Origin: Caldithrix sp964532875
GTDB taxonomy: Bacteria > Calditrichota > Calditrichia > Calditrichales > Calditrichaceae
Assembly (NCBI GenBank): GCA_964532875.1
Contig: CAZHIZ010000001.1
Span: 1-64,000 of the forward strand
Reading direction: 5' to 3'
Length of the DNA: 64,000 bases
Numbering within the stretch: position 1 is the stretch's first letter; each line of letters opens with the position of its first letter. The notes beneath the pieces are model-generated. The model made no database searches. It was given only the letters and a program-made list of their open reading frames with translations, and had not been told where the DNA came from. Both the position numbers and the translations under genes were made by a program. Of this stretch, positions 1 through 8,215 are shown piece after piece.

Positions 1-268
1 AGTCGGTAGGTCTCTTTATGGCTCATATCTTTTTTTAATCAATAAGAGGCAAACGGTTTTTACCTTTAAAATGTACCTTGCTTTTAATCTGTTCCTTCGG
101 AATGAACGGCAAATAAATCGATACCGATCTGGCGAATCAAATATTTATCTTCCGCTTGTCTTCAAAGTTTAAACTTTACAAGTAAAACGTAGGTCTATCC
201 ACAGGTTCAATCTCAATTTTTCAGTTTGCTTTCCACACCAAAAATCTTGTAAAAAACGCTAAATATTT
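1..268. other. non-coding leader region upstream of the dcw cluster
   Basis: No convincing coding sequence is visible on either strand. The stretch is AT-rich. It contains one near-consensus DnaA box, CTATCCACA at 195-203 (8 of 9 bases of TTATCCACA), and the octamer GTAGGTCT near 189-196, with the related GGTAGGTCT near 5-13. Whatever gene lies to the left ends outside the window. Confidence 0.5.
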
Positions 269-297
269 TTGCATTTTGACCGAAATTATGTTATCAT
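269..297 (+). promoter_or_regulatory. extended -10 promoter of mraZ/dcw cluster
   Basis: TTGCAT at 269-274 and TATCAT at 292-297 are separated by exactly 17 bases. A TG dinucleotide at 289-290, one base before the -10, makes this an extended -10 promoter. Transcription would start near 304, directly at the edge of the 10-base repeats that follow. Read by eye only. Confidence 0.6.
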
Positions 298-306
298 TGT
301 GGAAGA

Positions 307-346
307 AAATTCCAAGAAATTCCTTAAAATGGAATAAAATCCCTAA
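307..346 (+). promoter_or_regulatory. four 10-bp direct repeats, candidate MraZ operator
   Basis: Four consecutive 10-base units start with AAAT: AAATTCCAAG (307), AAATTCCTTA (317), AAATGGAATA (327) and AAATCCCTAA (337). MraZ proteins of other bacteria bind short direct repeats at one-helical-turn spacing upstream of their own gene. Position just after the predicted start site and 18 bases before the mraZ ATG suggests autorepression of the whole dcw cluster. The unit sequence differs from the TGGG-type repeats of Escherichia coli. Confidence 0.6.
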
Positions 347-363
347 AGCGTTTTGGACGGGTC

Positions 364-846
364 ATGGCAATAACCGAATTTGCAGGTGAATTTTACTGCA
401 GCTTAGACAGCAAAAATCGCGTTAGTATTCCTTCCGGAATTCGAAAGGTGTTTGTCCCGGAAGCCGAGAACACCATTGTGTTTACACGCGGCTTCGAGAT
501 GGAAAACATTTATGCCTACCCTTTAAATGAATGGCAACGACTTACCAAAAAACTGCGCACCTTAAATCCTCTTGAAAAAAAGACGCGCGATTTTATTCGC
601 TTGTTTGTCGGTGTTGCCCATACTGCCACCATGGATAGTCAAGGCAGGGTTATGATCCCGGAACGCATCCTTAAAATGGGGAAAATCGAAAAGGACCTGT
701 TGCTTATCGGTTCTTTGACCAAGTTCGAAATTTGGAATCCCGATGTGTATTACAACGATTACCTTAAACGGGATGACCATTTGAACTTGACGGAATTGGC
801 GGAACAAATAGAATTCAGAGACATGTTTTTTGACAACGGTGAGTGA
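364..846 (+). CDS. mraZ: division/cell wall cluster transcriptional repressor MraZ
   Basis: 160 residues; MraZ proteins are usually about 140-155, so this is slightly long. It has the two tandem SpoVT/AbrB-like swapped-hairpin domains, marked by 'LDSKNRVSIPSGIRKVF' near residues 14-30 and 'MDSQGRVMIPERI' near 90-102. In other bacteria MraZ forms a ring-shaped oligomer that binds direct repeats upstream of its gene and controls division and wall genes. It is the first gene of the cluster, and its 3' end overlaps the start of rsmH by 17 bases, so the two are translationally linked. The Shine-Dalgarno before the ATG (GGACGG) is weak. The identification is secure from both motifs and position. 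Confidence 0.95.
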   Translation: MAITEFAGEFYCSLDSKNRVSIPSGIRKVFVPEAENTIVFTRGFEMENIYAYPLNEWQRLTKKLRTLNPLEKKTRDFIRLFVGVAHTATMDSQGRVMIPERILKMGKIEKDLLLIGSLTKFEIWNPDVYYNDYLKRDDHLNLTELAEQIEFRDMFFDNGE

Positions 847-1771
847 ACAAACGGCATATCATCAACCGGTACTGGCGGACCAGGTACGCAAGGCGCTACT
901 AACTCGACCGGATGGCGTTTACCTGGACGGAACGATAGGGGGAGGTGGTCATGCGGAACAATTGCTTCCGTATTTGTCTCCCGAAGCTCTTTACATCGGC
1001 ATCGATCGCGATACGGAGGCATTGGAATTTGCCCGTAAACGATTGGCCGCTTTCCCTAATGTGCGTTTTTTTCATGGTACTTTTGCCGATATGGAGACGG
1101 CGCTTCGGACTTTCAGCGAGCAAAGTCTTGACGGGGTTCTTTTGGACCTGGGGATTTCCAGTCATCAGGTGGATGAAGAGGCGCGCGGATTTACCTTTCG
1201 GCCTGGAGCTAAATTGGATATGCGCATGAATCCCGAGGATACTCTAACGGCAGCCGAAATCTTAAATACGTATTCTTACGATGCCTTGCTGCGAATTTTC
1301 AGAGAATATGGAGAAGAACGAAGAGCGGGGTGCATTGCTCGCAGGGTGGTACAACGCAGGGAGGACAAGATCTTTGCTACCAGCGACGACCTGGTTGCCG
1401 TTATTAATCGCTGTGTGGCGCGGAAGCATGCGAAAAAATCGTATGCCCGTATTTTCCAGGCTTTGCGCATCGAAGTAAACGGCGAATTGCTACAGCTTAA
1501 AATCGGTTTGGAGAAGGCGCTGTCATTGTTACGCAGCGGAGGCCGTTTGGTGGTTATCAGCTATCATTCTCTGGAAGACCGGATTGTGAAAAACTTTTTG
1601 CGCACACAGGAAAATCCTTGTGAATGCCCGCCGGAATGGCCGGTGTGCCGTTGTGGAAAACAACCGACGATGAAACGGGTACGACCCTATTTGATCGTTC
1701 CCGATGAAAAGGAAATTCAACAAAATCCCAGAGCAAGGAGTGCTAAAATGAGAGTAGGAGAAAAATTATGA
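830..1771 (+). CDS. rsmH: 16S rRNA (cytosine-N4)-methyltransferase RsmH
   Basis: 313 residues, normal for RsmH (MraW), which methylates N4 of C1402 in the decoding centre of 16S rRNA using S-adenosylmethionine. The SAM-binding segment 'DGTIGGGGHAEQLL' is near residues 34-47. 'LLDLGISSHQVD' is near 105, 'FRPGAKLDMRMN' near 123, and 'VISYHSLEDRIVKNFLR' near 243, all hallmark RsmH blocks. No ATG is available at the proper place: the reading starts at TTG 830 or at GTG 839, and neither has a strong ribosome binding site, so the start is uncertain by three codons. The stop overlaps the ftsL start in an ATGA. Confidence 0.95.
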   Translation: MTTVSEQTAYHQPVLADQVRKALLTRPDGVYLDGTIGGGGHAEQLLPYLSPEALYIGIDRDTEALEFARKRLAAFPNVRFFHGTFADMETALRTFSEQSLDGVLLDLGISSHQVDEEARGFTFRPGAKLDMRMNPEDTLTAAEILNTYSYDALLRIFREYGEERRAGCIARRVVQRREDKIFATSDDLVAVINRCVARKHAKKSYARIFQALRIEVNGELLQLKIGLEKALSLLRSGGRLVVISYHSLEDRIVKNFLRTQENPCECPPEWPVCRCGKQPTMKRVRPYLIVPDEKEIQQNPRARSAKMRVGEKL

Positions 1772-2145
1772 GCAATGTGAAGAAAAATCAGGCCGGGCGC
1801 TGGTTGATTCGCTTTGCGTTATTATTCGGCATCGTTTCGCTGATCAGTTTAAAACTGTACATTCATTTTGAAGTTGATTTGTTGAACAAAGATATTCGCA
1901 CGTTGGAACAGCGTAAGAACCAATTATTGAGCGAGCGGGAAAAAATGCGTGCCGAGGTAAAACGCTTGCAAAATATTGACCGAATCAGCAGCATTGCGGA
2001 GCAAAAGTTGAATTTAATCAATGATCCGGAACCGGTGTACACGATACGGCTGGAAAATTTCAACCGCTTGCGTCATTTTAAACAGGAATTTGCAGCACGC
2101 AAAGGTAAAAATCGCAAGAACTATTCCTTGGCCGGAATCCGATAG
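1768..2145 (+). CDS. ftsL: FtsL-like cell division protein
   Basis: 125 residues. A short basic cytoplasmic segment precedes one membrane span (about residues 14-32), followed by a coiled coil rich in E, K, R and L (about 35-80), where FtsL pairs with FtsB-type proteins in the divisome. Sequence conservation of FtsL is low, so the call rests on topology and on its place between rsmH and ftsI. An AGGAG site lies just before the ATG at 1768. The ATG shares bases with the rsmH stop. Confidence 0.85.
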   Translation: MSNVKKNQAGRWLIRFALLFGIVSLISLKLYIHFEVDLLNKDIRTLEQRKNQLLSEREKMRAEVKRLQNIDRISSIAEQKLNLINDPEPVYTIRLENFNRLRHFKQEFAARKGKNRKNYSLAGIR

Positions 2146-2165
2146 TTGATTAAACGGGGAAAAGG

Positions 2166-4226
2166 ATGAAGAAGGGCCGTTTGTTAATATTGGTAATGGG
2201 GATCATTGTCTTTTGGGGGGCTTTGGAAGCCAATTTATTTCGTTTGCAGGTATTGCACACCCATTATTTCGAGCGTCTGGCCAAACGACAATATTTAAGA
2301 AAGGTGGTACTGCACGCCCAAAGGGGCATTATTTTCGACCGGGCCGGCAATCGGTTGGTAACCAATACCATTAATTACGATATTGCGGCCGATCCCAAGA
2401 TGGTGCGCAACAAGGATCGACTAAGTCGACGGTGTGCAGAAATATTTAAAGAACCGTATGCGTATTTTTTCAAGAAACTTTCCGGCAATAGCCGGTTTGT
2501 TTATTTAAAACGCCGGGTTAGTTCGGAGCAACTCAGGCAAATTCTGGCCTTAAAAGATCCCGGTGTGATCAAAATACCTGTTTTCAGGCGCAATTATTTT
2601 TACGGTGAATATGCGGCGCAATTAATCGGTTTTACCGATCCGGACGGCAGGGGTTTAAGCGGTTTAGAGGGACAGTACAACGATTTGTTGCAGGGAGTAA
2701 ACGGCTCGGCCATTTTGCAATCCGCCCCTGGCGGCAAATTGTTCTACAACGCCAATTATCCTATCCAGCCGCCACGGGACGGCAAGAACATCTATTTGAC
2801 GATCGATAAAAATATTCAAACGGTTGTGGAACAGGCTTTGCGCAAAGGTATTTTGGCCAGTAAAGCCGATTCGGGTATGTGCGTGGTTTTGGATCCCAAT
2901 AACGGGCGGGTGCTGGCCATGGCCAACTATCCCTCTTTCGATCCCAATAATCCGCAGAATTACCCGGTTTACACCATGAAGAATCGTACCATTACCAATG
3001 TGTTTGAGCCGGGATCAACTATTAAAAGTTTTGCCGCCGCTACCTTGTTGCAAAAGGGACTAAAGCGGCCCTCGGATCGTGTGTACTGCAACCTGGGCCG
3101 ATTTGCCGTTTACAAAAAAGTATTTACGGATTCCCGCCCGCACGGAACCCTGACCTTTAAAGAGGTGGTGGCGCATTCTTCGAATATCGGGATGATCAAA
3201 CTGACCAGGAACTTGCCGGCTAATACGTTGTTTCGTTTTTTGAAGAGTTTCGGTTTTGGTACGCAAACGGGTATTGAACTGGAGGGCGAAGCCAGCGGAT
3301 TTTTGGATCAACCCGGCACGTGGTCGGGCATCAAAAAAGCCTCCATTTCCATCGGGTACGGAATCGGCGTTACGGCTTTGCAGCTGGCTTCCGCCTATGC
3401 CGCTCTGGTGAACGGGGGAAACCTTTACCGGCCTTACGTGGTTTGGAAAATCGTAGAACCCGACGGACGGATTTGGGAAGAACACGAACCTTCGTTGGTG
3501 CGTCATGTTATTTCGCCGCGTGTCAGCCGCATTATGAAAGATTTTTTACATGCTGTGGTAGAAGAGGGAACCGGCAAACAGGCGCGTATCAAAGGTGTTC
3601 TCATCGGCGGAAAAACCGGTACGGCCAAAAAGGTAAAACCCGGTGGCGGCTATTATGCGCGTAAATACATTGCCTCGTTTGTCGGGGTGGCTCCTTTGGA
3701 TCAACCGCGATATGTGTGTGCCGTTGTGGTCGATGCGCCCAAAACACATTTTTACGGCGGGCAGGTGGCGGCTCCCATTTTCCGCGATATTATGATGCGC
3801 ATTTTGAACCTGAACGACACGGATTCGGAAAATGAAGTGCCTGACGAGCCCAAACGGGATGAATTGTTGGTTAAAAAAGAAGAGGCCTTACCCGATTTAC
3901 GCGGTTTTGCCAAAAATGATGCGCTTCAACTTTTGAAAGCCAAAGATGTGGATTTTGAATTCGAGGGGAAAGGCGATTACGTACTGAGTACCCATCGGGA
4001 GGACGGGACATTGATCATCGAACTCGGTGATCGAAAATTGTTAACAGACAAGATGCCCTCTTTAAAAGGTTTAACCGTACGCGAAGCGCTTTCACGGCTC
4101 GATCTTTCCCGGTTGGACGTGAAAATTTTGGGCAGTCCGGGCGGCATCATTTACAAACAGAGCATCGCTCCCAAACGGCGACTCAAGAAAAAGCAGGTGT
4201 TAACTTTAACCTGTCGCAAACCGTAG
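2166..4226 (+). CDS. ftsI: penicillin-binding protein 3-type transpeptidase FtsI with PASTA tail
   Basis: 686 residues. An N-terminal membrane anchor (about 5-22) is followed by the PBP dimerisation domain, with 'AQRGIIFDRAGNRL' near 51-64, and a transpeptidase domain. The three active-site motifs are all present: STIK with nucleophile Ser284 and Lys287, SSN at 338-340 and KTG at 483-485. The tail (about 574-684) holds two PASTA-like repeats, as in Spo5D/Pbp2x-type enzymes of several phyla. Escherichia coli FtsI lacks these repeats and is about 100 residues shorter. The protein cross-links septal peptidoglycan on the outer face of the inner membrane, working with FtsW. It lies 20 bases after ftsL. 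Confidence 0.95.
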   Translation: MKKGRLLILVMGIIVFWGALEANLFRLQVLHTHYFERLAKRQYLRKVVLHAQRGIIFDRAGNRLVTNTINYDIAADPKMVRNKDRLSRRCAEIFKEPYAYFFKKLSGNSRFVYLKRRVSSEQLRQILALKDPGVIKIPVFRRNYFYGEYAAQLIGFTDPDGRGLSGLEGQYNDLLQGVNGSAILQSAPGGKLFYNANYPIQPPRDGKNIYLTIDKNIQTVVEQALRKGILASKADSGMCVVLDPNNGRVLAMANYPSFDPNNPQNYPVYTMKNRTITNVFEPGSTIKSFAAATLLQKGLKRPSDRVYCNLGRFAVYKKVFTDSRPHGTLTFKEVVAHSSNIGMIKLTRNLPANTLFRFLKSFGFGTQTGIELEGEASGFLDQPGTWSGIKKASISIGYGIGVTALQLASAYAALVNGGNLYRPYVVWKIVEPDGRIWEEHEPSLVRHVISPRVSRIMKDFLHAVVEEGTGKQARIKGVLIGGKTGTAKKVKPGGGYYARKYIASFVGVAPLDQPRYVCAVVVDAPKTHFYGGQVAAPIFRDIMMRILNLNDTDSENEVPDEPKRDELLVKKEEALPDLRGFAKNDALQLLKAKDVDFEFEGKGDYVLSTHREDGTLIIELGDRKLLTDKMPSLKGLTVREALSRLDLSRLDVKILGSPGGIIYKQSIAPKRRLKKKQVLTLTCRKP

Positions 4227-4276
4227 GTGATCGTTAAATAAAACAGTAAAAATCGACAATTAAAGGCAATAAATAG

Positions 4277-5737
4277 ATGAAACGTACAAAAAAAATAAAA
4301 GAATTATTTGCCGGCAGCGGGGAATCTGTTTCCGGAGCGGCGGCCGAAATTAGCGTGAGCGGTGTGCAATTTGATTCGCGGCGAGTGCAGGCGGGAGATT
4401 TGTTTGTGGCTGTACGGGGCTTTAAAACCGACGGTCATCGCTATTTGCCCGTGGCACATGAAAAGGGAGCCCTGGCGGCGGTGGTGGAAGAAATTTCGCC
4501 CGAAGTGCCGTTGCCGCAAATCCAAGTTAAAAACGCCCGTCGTGTTTTGGCCTATTTGGGCGCCAATTTTTACCGGCCCGAGATCGACGCCCTGACTCTA
4601 ATAGGCATTACCGGCACGAACGGCAAAACCACCACATCCTATCTGGTGCGTTCCGTTCTGCAAAACGCCGGTTGGCCTTGCGGCTTGTTAGGAACCATTC
4701 AATATCAAATCGGTTCCCAAACTTTGGCCGCCTGGAATACGACTCCCGAAGCGGCGGATGTGGCGGCCATGCTGTTCCAAATGGCCCGGGAAAATTTTAA
4801 AGCGTGTGTCATGGAGATTTCTTCCCATGCCCTGGCTTTAAATCGGGTGGACGGTTTGCGCTTTGCCGTGGGCGTGTTCACCAATTTAACGCGTGATCAT
4901 TTGGATTTTCACAAGACATTTGAAGACTATTTTGCAAGCAAGTGCCACCTGTTCGATCTCCTGCTACCCGATGGGACGGCTGTTGTGAACATGGATGATG
5001 AATACGGTAAAAAAGCCATCGATCGCATTCGGCAAACGGTATTAACCTTCGGGCAGAATCCCCTTGCGGATGTTCATCCGTTGAAAACGCGGGTAACGCT
5101 GCAAGGAATAGAGATGACCTGTGCTACACCCTTCGGTTCAATTGACATTCGTTCCGCTTTAACGGGCGATTTTAATGTGCAGAACATTTTGGCCGCCGTG
5201 GCGGTTGGATTGGCCTTGCACATTCCTTTAAACGCTATTCGTGCGGGAATTGCTTCCGTGACTCACGTTCCGGGACGTCTGGAATCGTATGAAATTAAAC
5301 CGGGCGTGCGGGCGGTTATCGATTACGCACACACACCCGATTCCTTGCAAAAAGCACTTAAGGCATTGCGCCCCATGACGGAGGGTCGGTTGCTGGTCGT
5401 ATTTGGCGCCGGCGGAGATCGAGATCGGGGCAAACGTCCTTTGATGGGGCAGGTGGCCGAGTCTTTAGCGGATGTGGTGTTTGTAACTTCGGATAATCCG
5501 CGTAATGAAGATCCGCAAAAAATCATTGACGATATTGTGCAGGGCATGCACGATGCAGGCAAACGGCGTGTAATTTTGGATCGCAAAGAAGCGATTTTTG
5601 CCGCGGTGCAGGAAGCGCGACCGGGCGATGTGCTGCTGGTGGCCGGTAAAGGACACGAAACGTATCAAATTATTAAAGGCAAAAAATTTGATTTCGACGA
5701 GGTGGCTATTTTAAAGGAGGCGGCAAAGCGTGCTTGA
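4277..5737 (+). CDS. murE: UDP-MurNAc-L-Ala-D-Glu:meso-diaminopimelate ligase
   Basis: 486 residues, normal length for a Mur ligase. The ATP-binding loop GTNGKTT is at 113-119. The central-domain segment 'TNLTRDHLDFH' is near 202-212. DNPR at 406-409, followed by NEDP, is the signature of ligases that add meso-diaminopimelate rather than lysine, so the wall is predicted to be DAP type. The enzyme acts in the cytoplasm at the third amino-acid addition. There are 50 bases between ftsI and this gene, and the 3' end overlaps murF by 8 bases. Confidence 0.96.
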   Translation: MKRTKKIKELFAGSGESVSGAAAEISVSGVQFDSRRVQAGDLFVAVRGFKTDGHRYLPVAHEKGALAAVVEEISPEVPLPQIQVKNARRVLAYLGANFYRPEIDALTLIGITGTNGKTTTSYLVRSVLQNAGWPCGLLGTIQYQIGSQTLAAWNTTPEAADVAAMLFQMARENFKACVMEISSHALALNRVDGLRFAVGVFTNLTRDHLDFHKTFEDYFASKCHLFDLLLPDGTAVVNMDDEYGKKAIDRIRQTVLTFGQNPLADVHPLKTRVTLQGIEMTCATPFGSIDIRSALTGDFNVQNILAAVAVGLALHIPLNAIRAGIASVTHVPGRLESYEIKPGVRAVIDYAHTPDSLQKALKALRPMTEGRLLVVFGAGGDRDRGKRPLMGQVAESLADVVFVTSDNPRNEDPQKIIDDIVQGMHDAGKRRVILDRKEAIFAAVQEARPGDVLLVAGKGHETYQIIKGKKFDFDEVAILKEAAKRA

Positions 5738-7082
5738 ATTGCGTTTTAGCGATTTGCAAAAATTAAAAGATGTGCAATTTGTAAACTGTGAAGCATTGTT
5801 AAAGGCCGATTTGCCTTTGGCTGCGATTAATACGGATTCGCGTCGAATAGCTCCGGGTGAAATTTTTTGGGTATTGCGGGGAGAGCGCTTTGACGGTCAT
5901 GCTTTTGTAAAAGATGCGTTTGAAAAAGGGGCGCAATTGGCCGTTGTTGAACACGTCGGAGACGAAGTGGCCGGAAAGCCCCTAATCGTCGTACCGGACA
6001 CTTTGCGGGCCTTGCAGGAATTGGCGCATATCAAACGGCAACGTTTCACAAAACCCGTAATCGCCTTAACCGGTTCGAACGGCAAAACCACGACCAAAGA
6101 AATGATTGCCCATTTGCTACAAGCCAAATGGAAGGTTCACAAAACACAGGGCAATTGGAATAATCACATCGGCGTACCGTTGACCTTATTGCAGTTAAAA
6201 CCATGGCATCAGGTGGCCGTAATCGAAATGGGTAGCAACCATCCCGGCGAAATTGCCCTTTTGGCCGATATTGTGCAACCGGATTGGGCCGTGATTACCA
6301 ATATCGGTCCGGCACATCTGGAGCATTTTAAAACGTTGCAGGCGGTGGCCAGGGAAAAATTGAGTCTCTTCGATCATTTGCCGGACGGGCGCCTGATTTT
6401 TATTAATGTAAACGATCCCTATTTAAAAGAATATGAGCGCAAAGGGCTTAAGCGCGTAACGTTCGGTTTTGACGTGGCGGCGAATATCTTCGGAAAAATT
6501 GTTTCGGTGGACGAGAACGGTTGTTGTACCTTTCGCTTAAACGACTCGATCGATATTCACTTGCAAGTACCCGGTGTGCACAACGCGTTTAACGCATTGA
6601 CGGCGGCTGCCGTTGCTCTGTTTTCCGGGCTCGATGCACAACAAATTAAGGAAGGTCTGGAAAGCTACCGCGCTTTTGATCAGCGCATGCAAATGATCGA
6701 AAAAAACGGCGTGCGCATTCTGAATGATGCGTACAATGCCAATCCGGAATCCGTGAAAATGGCTTTTGAAACTTTGAAGCGCATGAAATTTCCTGCCGGC
6801 CTGTATTTGGCTTTGGGAGACATGTTGGAATTGGGAGAAGAAAGTTTGCAAATGCACCGCCGAATTTTAGAGCAGGCTCTTGAACTTAATCCGCAGGCCG
6901 TTTTTGTTTTGGGTGATCAAATAGCCCGGGCGGCGCAGCAAATTGACGATGAAAGAATTCAAATTTTTCGTGAGCATAATGCCCTGGCCGATGCGCTAAA
7001 AGCACGGTTAAAATCAGGAGATGTACTTTTTATCAAAGGTTCGCGCGGCGCGCAAATGGAAAAAATTTTACAATACCTTTAA
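5730..7082 (+). CDS. murF: UDP-MurNAc-tripeptide:D-Ala-D-Ala ligase MurF
   Basis: 450 residues. GSNGKTT at 115-121 is the ATP loop; 'GNWNNHIGVPLTLL' near 140 and 'NDAYNANPES' near 331 are typical MurF blocks. The start is GTG at 5730, chosen because an AAAGGAGG ribosome site lies at 5713-5720, inside the end of murE. MurF completes the UDP-MurNAc-pentapeptide in the cytoplasm before MraY attaches it to undecaprenyl phosphate. Confidence 0.96.
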   Translation: MLELRFSDLQKLKDVQFVNCEALLKADLPLAAINTDSRRIAPGEIFWVLRGERFDGHAFVKDAFEKGAQLAVVEHVGDEVAGKPLIVVPDTLRALQELAHIKRQRFTKPVIALTGSNGKTTTKEMIAHLLQAKWKVHKTQGNWNNHIGVPLTLLQLKPWHQVAVIEMGSNHPGEIALLADIVQPDWAVITNIGPAHLEHFKTLQAVAREKLSLFDHLPDGRLIFINVNDPYLKEYERKGLKRVTFGFDVAANIFGKIVSVDENGCCTFRLNDSIDIHLQVPGVHNAFNALTAAAVALFSGLDAQQIKEGLESYRAFDQRMQMIEKNGVRILNDAYNANPESVKMAFETLKRMKFPAGLYLALGDMLELGEESLQMHRRILEQALELNPQAVFVLGDQIARAAQQIDDERIQIFREHNALADALKARLKSGDVLFIKGSRGAQMEKILQYL

Positions 7083-7098
7083 CCGGTGAGAAAGCAAA

Positions 7099-8202
7099 AT
7101 GTTAGCACAGTTTCTTTATCGTTTCAGCGATTATTTTATCGGTTTTAATGTTTTCCGTTACATTACGGTACGGGCTGCTTTGGCCGCCATGACCGCTTTA
7201 ATTTTAAGCTGGTGGATCGGCCCGAAGGTGATCCGTTTGATGCGTAAATATCAAATCGGTGAAGAAATTAGGACGGAAGGACCAAAGTCGCACCAAATTA
7301 AAAAAGGTACGCCCACCATGGGCGGGCTGATCATCCTTGCCTCCGTGATTATTGCCGTTTTGTTGTGGGCCAATTTGTTTAATATGTACTTTCTGCTCAT
7401 TTTCTTTGCCACTTTGGTCATGGGGCTGGTTGGCTTTATCGACGATTATTTGAAGTCCATTTTAAAATTTAAAAAGGGTTTAATCGGCCGCTACAAACTT
7501 TTGGGTCAAATAAGCGTGGGATTGTTACTGGGATTGGTTATTTATTTTCATCCTTTTTTTAACGGTTTGCATTCCAACACCAGTGTACCCTTTTTCAAAA
7601 ATCTGGAGATTAATTTCGGCTGGTTTTACATCCTGTTTATTATTTTTGTCCTGACGGGAGCCTCCAATGCCGTGAATTTAACCGACGGACTGGACGGGCT
7701 GGCCTCGGGACTTTCGGCCATTACGTTTATTGTTTTGGCCGGTGTGGCTTACGTAACCAGTAACGTGAAATTCAGCGATTATTTGAACATTATTTATTTG
7801 CCAGGAAGCGAAGAACTGACCATTTTTTGCATGGCGGTCTTCGGTGCGGCCATGGGGTTTTTATGGTTTAATGCTTATCCCGCCGAAATTTTCATGGGTG
7901 ATACGGGCTCGTTGGCCCTGGGTACGGCCATGGGTACGGCGGCTATTTTGCTCAAAAAAGAACTGTTGCTCATTTTGATTGCCGGGGTTTTTATTGCCGA
8001 AGCCCTTTCGGTAATTATTCAAACATCGTATTTCAAATACACCAAAAAGAAATACGGGCAGGGCAAACGCATTTTTCTCATGGCTCCCATTCATCACCAT
8101 TTCGAACTAAAGGGCTGGCATGAGACCAAAGTAGTCATCCGTTTTTGGATTGTGGGCATTTTGTTGGCTCTGATGAGTTTGAGTACGTTTAAAACGCAGT
8201 GA
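7099..8202 (+). CDS. mraY: phospho-MurNAc-pentapeptide translocase MraY
   Basis: 367 residues with about ten hydrophobic spans. Conserved polyprenyl-phosphate transferase motifs are visible: 'GFIDDYLKS' with Asp115-Asp116, 'NLTDGLDGLA' near 199, 'MGDTGSLALG' near 265 and the MraY-specific triple histidine 'PIHHHFELKGW' near 332. It makes lipid I at the inner membrane. It lies 16 bases after murF, in the usual position between murF and murD. Confidence 0.97.
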   Translation: MLAQFLYRFSDYFIGFNVFRYITVRAALAAMTALILSWWIGPKVIRLMRKYQIGEEIRTEGPKSHQIKKGTPTMGGLIILASVIIAVLLWANLFNMYFLLIFFATLVMGLVGFIDDYLKSILKFKKGLIGRYKLLGQISVGLLLGLVIYFHPFFNGLHSNTSVPFFKNLEINFGWFYILFIIFVLTGASNAVNLTDGLDGLASGLSAITFIVLAGVAYVTSNVKFSDYLNIIYLPGSEELTIFCMAVFGAAMGFLWFNAYPAEIFMGDTGSLALGTAMGTAAILLKKELLLILIAGVFIAEALSVIIQTSYFKYTKKKYGQGKRIFLMAPIHHHFELKGWHETKVVIRFWIVGILLALMSLSTFKTQ

Positions 8203-8215
8203 GCAGGAATAACGG

